NCBI GenBank assembly: GCA_905250125.1
Contig: CAJNOL010001357.1
Span: forward strand, 1 to 64,000
DNA: 64,000 nucleotides
Direction: 5' to 3'
Origin: Rotaria sordida
Lineage: Eukaryota > Rotifera > Eurotatoria > Philodinida > Philodinidae
This document shows positions 62,325 to 64,000 of the stretch, piece after piece; position 1 is the first letter of the stretch; every line of letters begins with the position of its first letter. Below the pieces are notes generated by a model. The model worked only from the letters and a program-made list of their open reading frames with translations. It was not told the origin of the DNA and did not search any database. The position numbers and the translations under genes are program-made.

Positions 62325-64000
62325 ATGGTAAAAGAAATAAAAAATAATCGCGAACTTTTTCCAAAACCACCATCATTACTTATTGTTGCTCATTGTTCAA
62401 CAATACGTCGTAAAACGACAGGTATCGATGCAAATGAATTATCAGCTATACTCAATGATTGTGTATATGAAGCATATTCAAATAAATTCCCGTTAAAATC
62501 ATATTTGAATTCTTTAAATGAAATAGTTAAAACATTGAATTCACATTTTCCATCAGCATTACTTGAAACAAGTTCACATTATTTTTTTACTCTCGTTCGT
62601 AACACAATACGACTACTTTTACGTGAATTATATACATCATATGAATTAAATAATGAAGAAATTTATATTTTACGTAATTGCACTGTATTAATTCATCAGG
62701 TAGTTAAGAAAATAGATGATGTATCAAAAATTTTACATTGGATTACTGATGAATCATTTCTTGATGCTTTAGCAAATTGTCTAATTCATATAAATAAAAT
62801 TTCAAAAGCAACTGAAAATCAACATATAATGAAACAAATAACACGTTTATTAAATATATTGTGTAATATTCAACAACGTTTACCGATAAATTTACATCAG
62901 CAATCATTTGTACAATTACTTCAACCAATTATAAATTGTTTAACATCATCAAATTATATTAAATTATTTAGCAATTTAAAAGCAAATGCAATTTCACTTA
63001 CAGAAAGCCAAAAACTATTTCTTATTAAGTGTCCGTATTTTCTTACTACTTATAATGGTAAATTTTTTTTTCAATTATTATATATATATTTGAATGTCTC
63101 TTTTTCTTTGTTTTTTTTTTTGAGGACCTGAGATTGAGAGAGCAATTGAACATGTTTTAGAAATAATGTTACCACGTTATGTATCAATACTTGATAAACA
63201 TATGAAAACAATTAAAGAATGGCAGGAACCAATAATGCATGCTATACATAATCTTATTATGACTATTGTTTATGCTGAGGGCTATTTTTCATCCTGTATA
63301 AATAATAAATCATTTCAATTACTTATTAATCATCTTTTAAATCTTCTTAATGAAACTAGTTTAATTAATAAAATACATCCAAAAGAAAACAATATAGAAA
63401 CATTATTGATTGATGCAACACTGGTCGTCTTTAGTATACAACTTTATGAACCTAATGCATTGGATTATATCAAACAACTTAAACCGATAGCAGTTTTTCG
63501 ACAATTAACAACAACATCGCGTGAAGCTATTGTTTTAAATGCTTATATGATGCTTGTACACGTAATGGATGAAAATGACATTGAAACAATGGTGGACAAT
63601 TTGTCTAATTTACTTTCTACAACTCTCTATTTATTAGGAAAAGCAATTGAAACTCGTCATCATACAAATATACATGAAAAGGTTAATCAAGAAACTGTCG
63701 ATCGAAATATAATACAACTTCTTGAAACATTGAGGGGTAAATGAATAAATTTCTAGAATAGATTTTCTTTTTTCCAAAATCTTTTGATTTTGATTTGCTT
63801 TCTTTTTATTAATTTCAAGGTTTAGTACAATATGAACAAATTAAAAATGATATATTAAAACAAAAAATAGTATCACATTTAATGTATTATTACGAAAATT
63901 TACATGGATTATCGAAACAATTATTACTTGAATGTTTTTGGACATTATCATTTAATGAAAAAATAGCTCAACAATTACGTGAACATTCACAATTTATTCT
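62325..64000 (+). CDS. Armadillo/HEAT-like helical repeat protein, N-terminal part (runs off window)
   Basis: Three exons: 62325-63057, 63125-63736 and 63820 to the window edge, joined in phase (G|GT donors, G|GA and G|GT joins). About 510 residues are seen, almost all predicted amphipathic helices with Leu/Ile-rich spacing: LIVAHCSTIRRKTTG, then EIVKTLNSHFPSALLE, IRLLLRELYTSYELN, IMHAIHNLIMTIVYAEGYF, IETLLIDATLVVFS, IIQLLETLRG, and LLLECFWTLSFNEKIAQQL. The last motif resembles an armadillo repeat. No signal peptide or membrane segment. In several invertebrates such ARM arrays precede a TIR domain (SARM1-like), but nothing in the visible part proves that. The start ATG has no upstream in-frame alternative. 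Confidence 0.75.

Overview
The window is AT-rich animal DNA. Genes are split by many short introns (mostly about 50-75 bp, GT...AG), and low-complexity runs (polyQ, polyN, polyD/E) are common in the proteins. The gene set (MICAL, MIIP, ARMT1, YLPM1, an LRRC74-like protein, a class A GPCR) is metazoan. A relic of a cellular RNA-dependent RNA polymerase, the compact introns, several DNA-transposon relics and start codons sitting directly on a splice acceptor make a bdelloid rotifer the most likely source. That is inference; no species-diagnostic sequence was recognised. All gene models below were spliced by eye, with phase checked across every junction of the main models.

Layout. 1-6.5 kb: a tensin-type SH2 protein (+), then a small single-pass membrane protein (-). 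6.5-11 kb: no gene seen. 11-18 kb: a large MYND zinc-finger protein (+) with a disordered tail and one 1-nt frameshift in an A8 run. 19-20 kb: a dead mariner-like transposase. 20-26.4 kb: two minus-strand genes in tandem, YLPM1-like upstream and ARMT1 downstream, 180 bp apart. 27 kb: a possible 86-codon gene. 29-31.9 kb: MIIP-like gene (-). It lies 315 bp from the divergent MICAL gene (+), which fills 32.2-50.4 kb and carries an opposite-strand GPCR gene inside one intron. 53 kb: a small four-helix membrane protein with a frameshift. 54.2-57.8 kb: a degenerate RdRP-family gene (-). 58.2-60.9 kb: an LRRC74-like leucine-rich-repeat gene (-), divergent from the first exons of an armadillo-like protein (+) that runs off the window.

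Mobile DNA explains most unusually long introns. I could define ends and target-site duplications for two hAT-like MITEs (8-bp TSD; one built from a mirrored decamer array), one piggyBac-like MITE (TTAA) and one mariner element (TA) that has itself been entered by a 2.1-kb inverted-repeat-bounded insertion. Fold-back repeats occupy introns of ARMT1 and YLPM1 and probably the mariner itself.

The genes do not form one pathway. A loose theme is signalling and the cytoskeleton: an SH2 adaptor, MICAL actin oxidation, MIIP, a GPCR, and PP1-docking-like motifs in the YLPM1, MIIP and MYND proteins.
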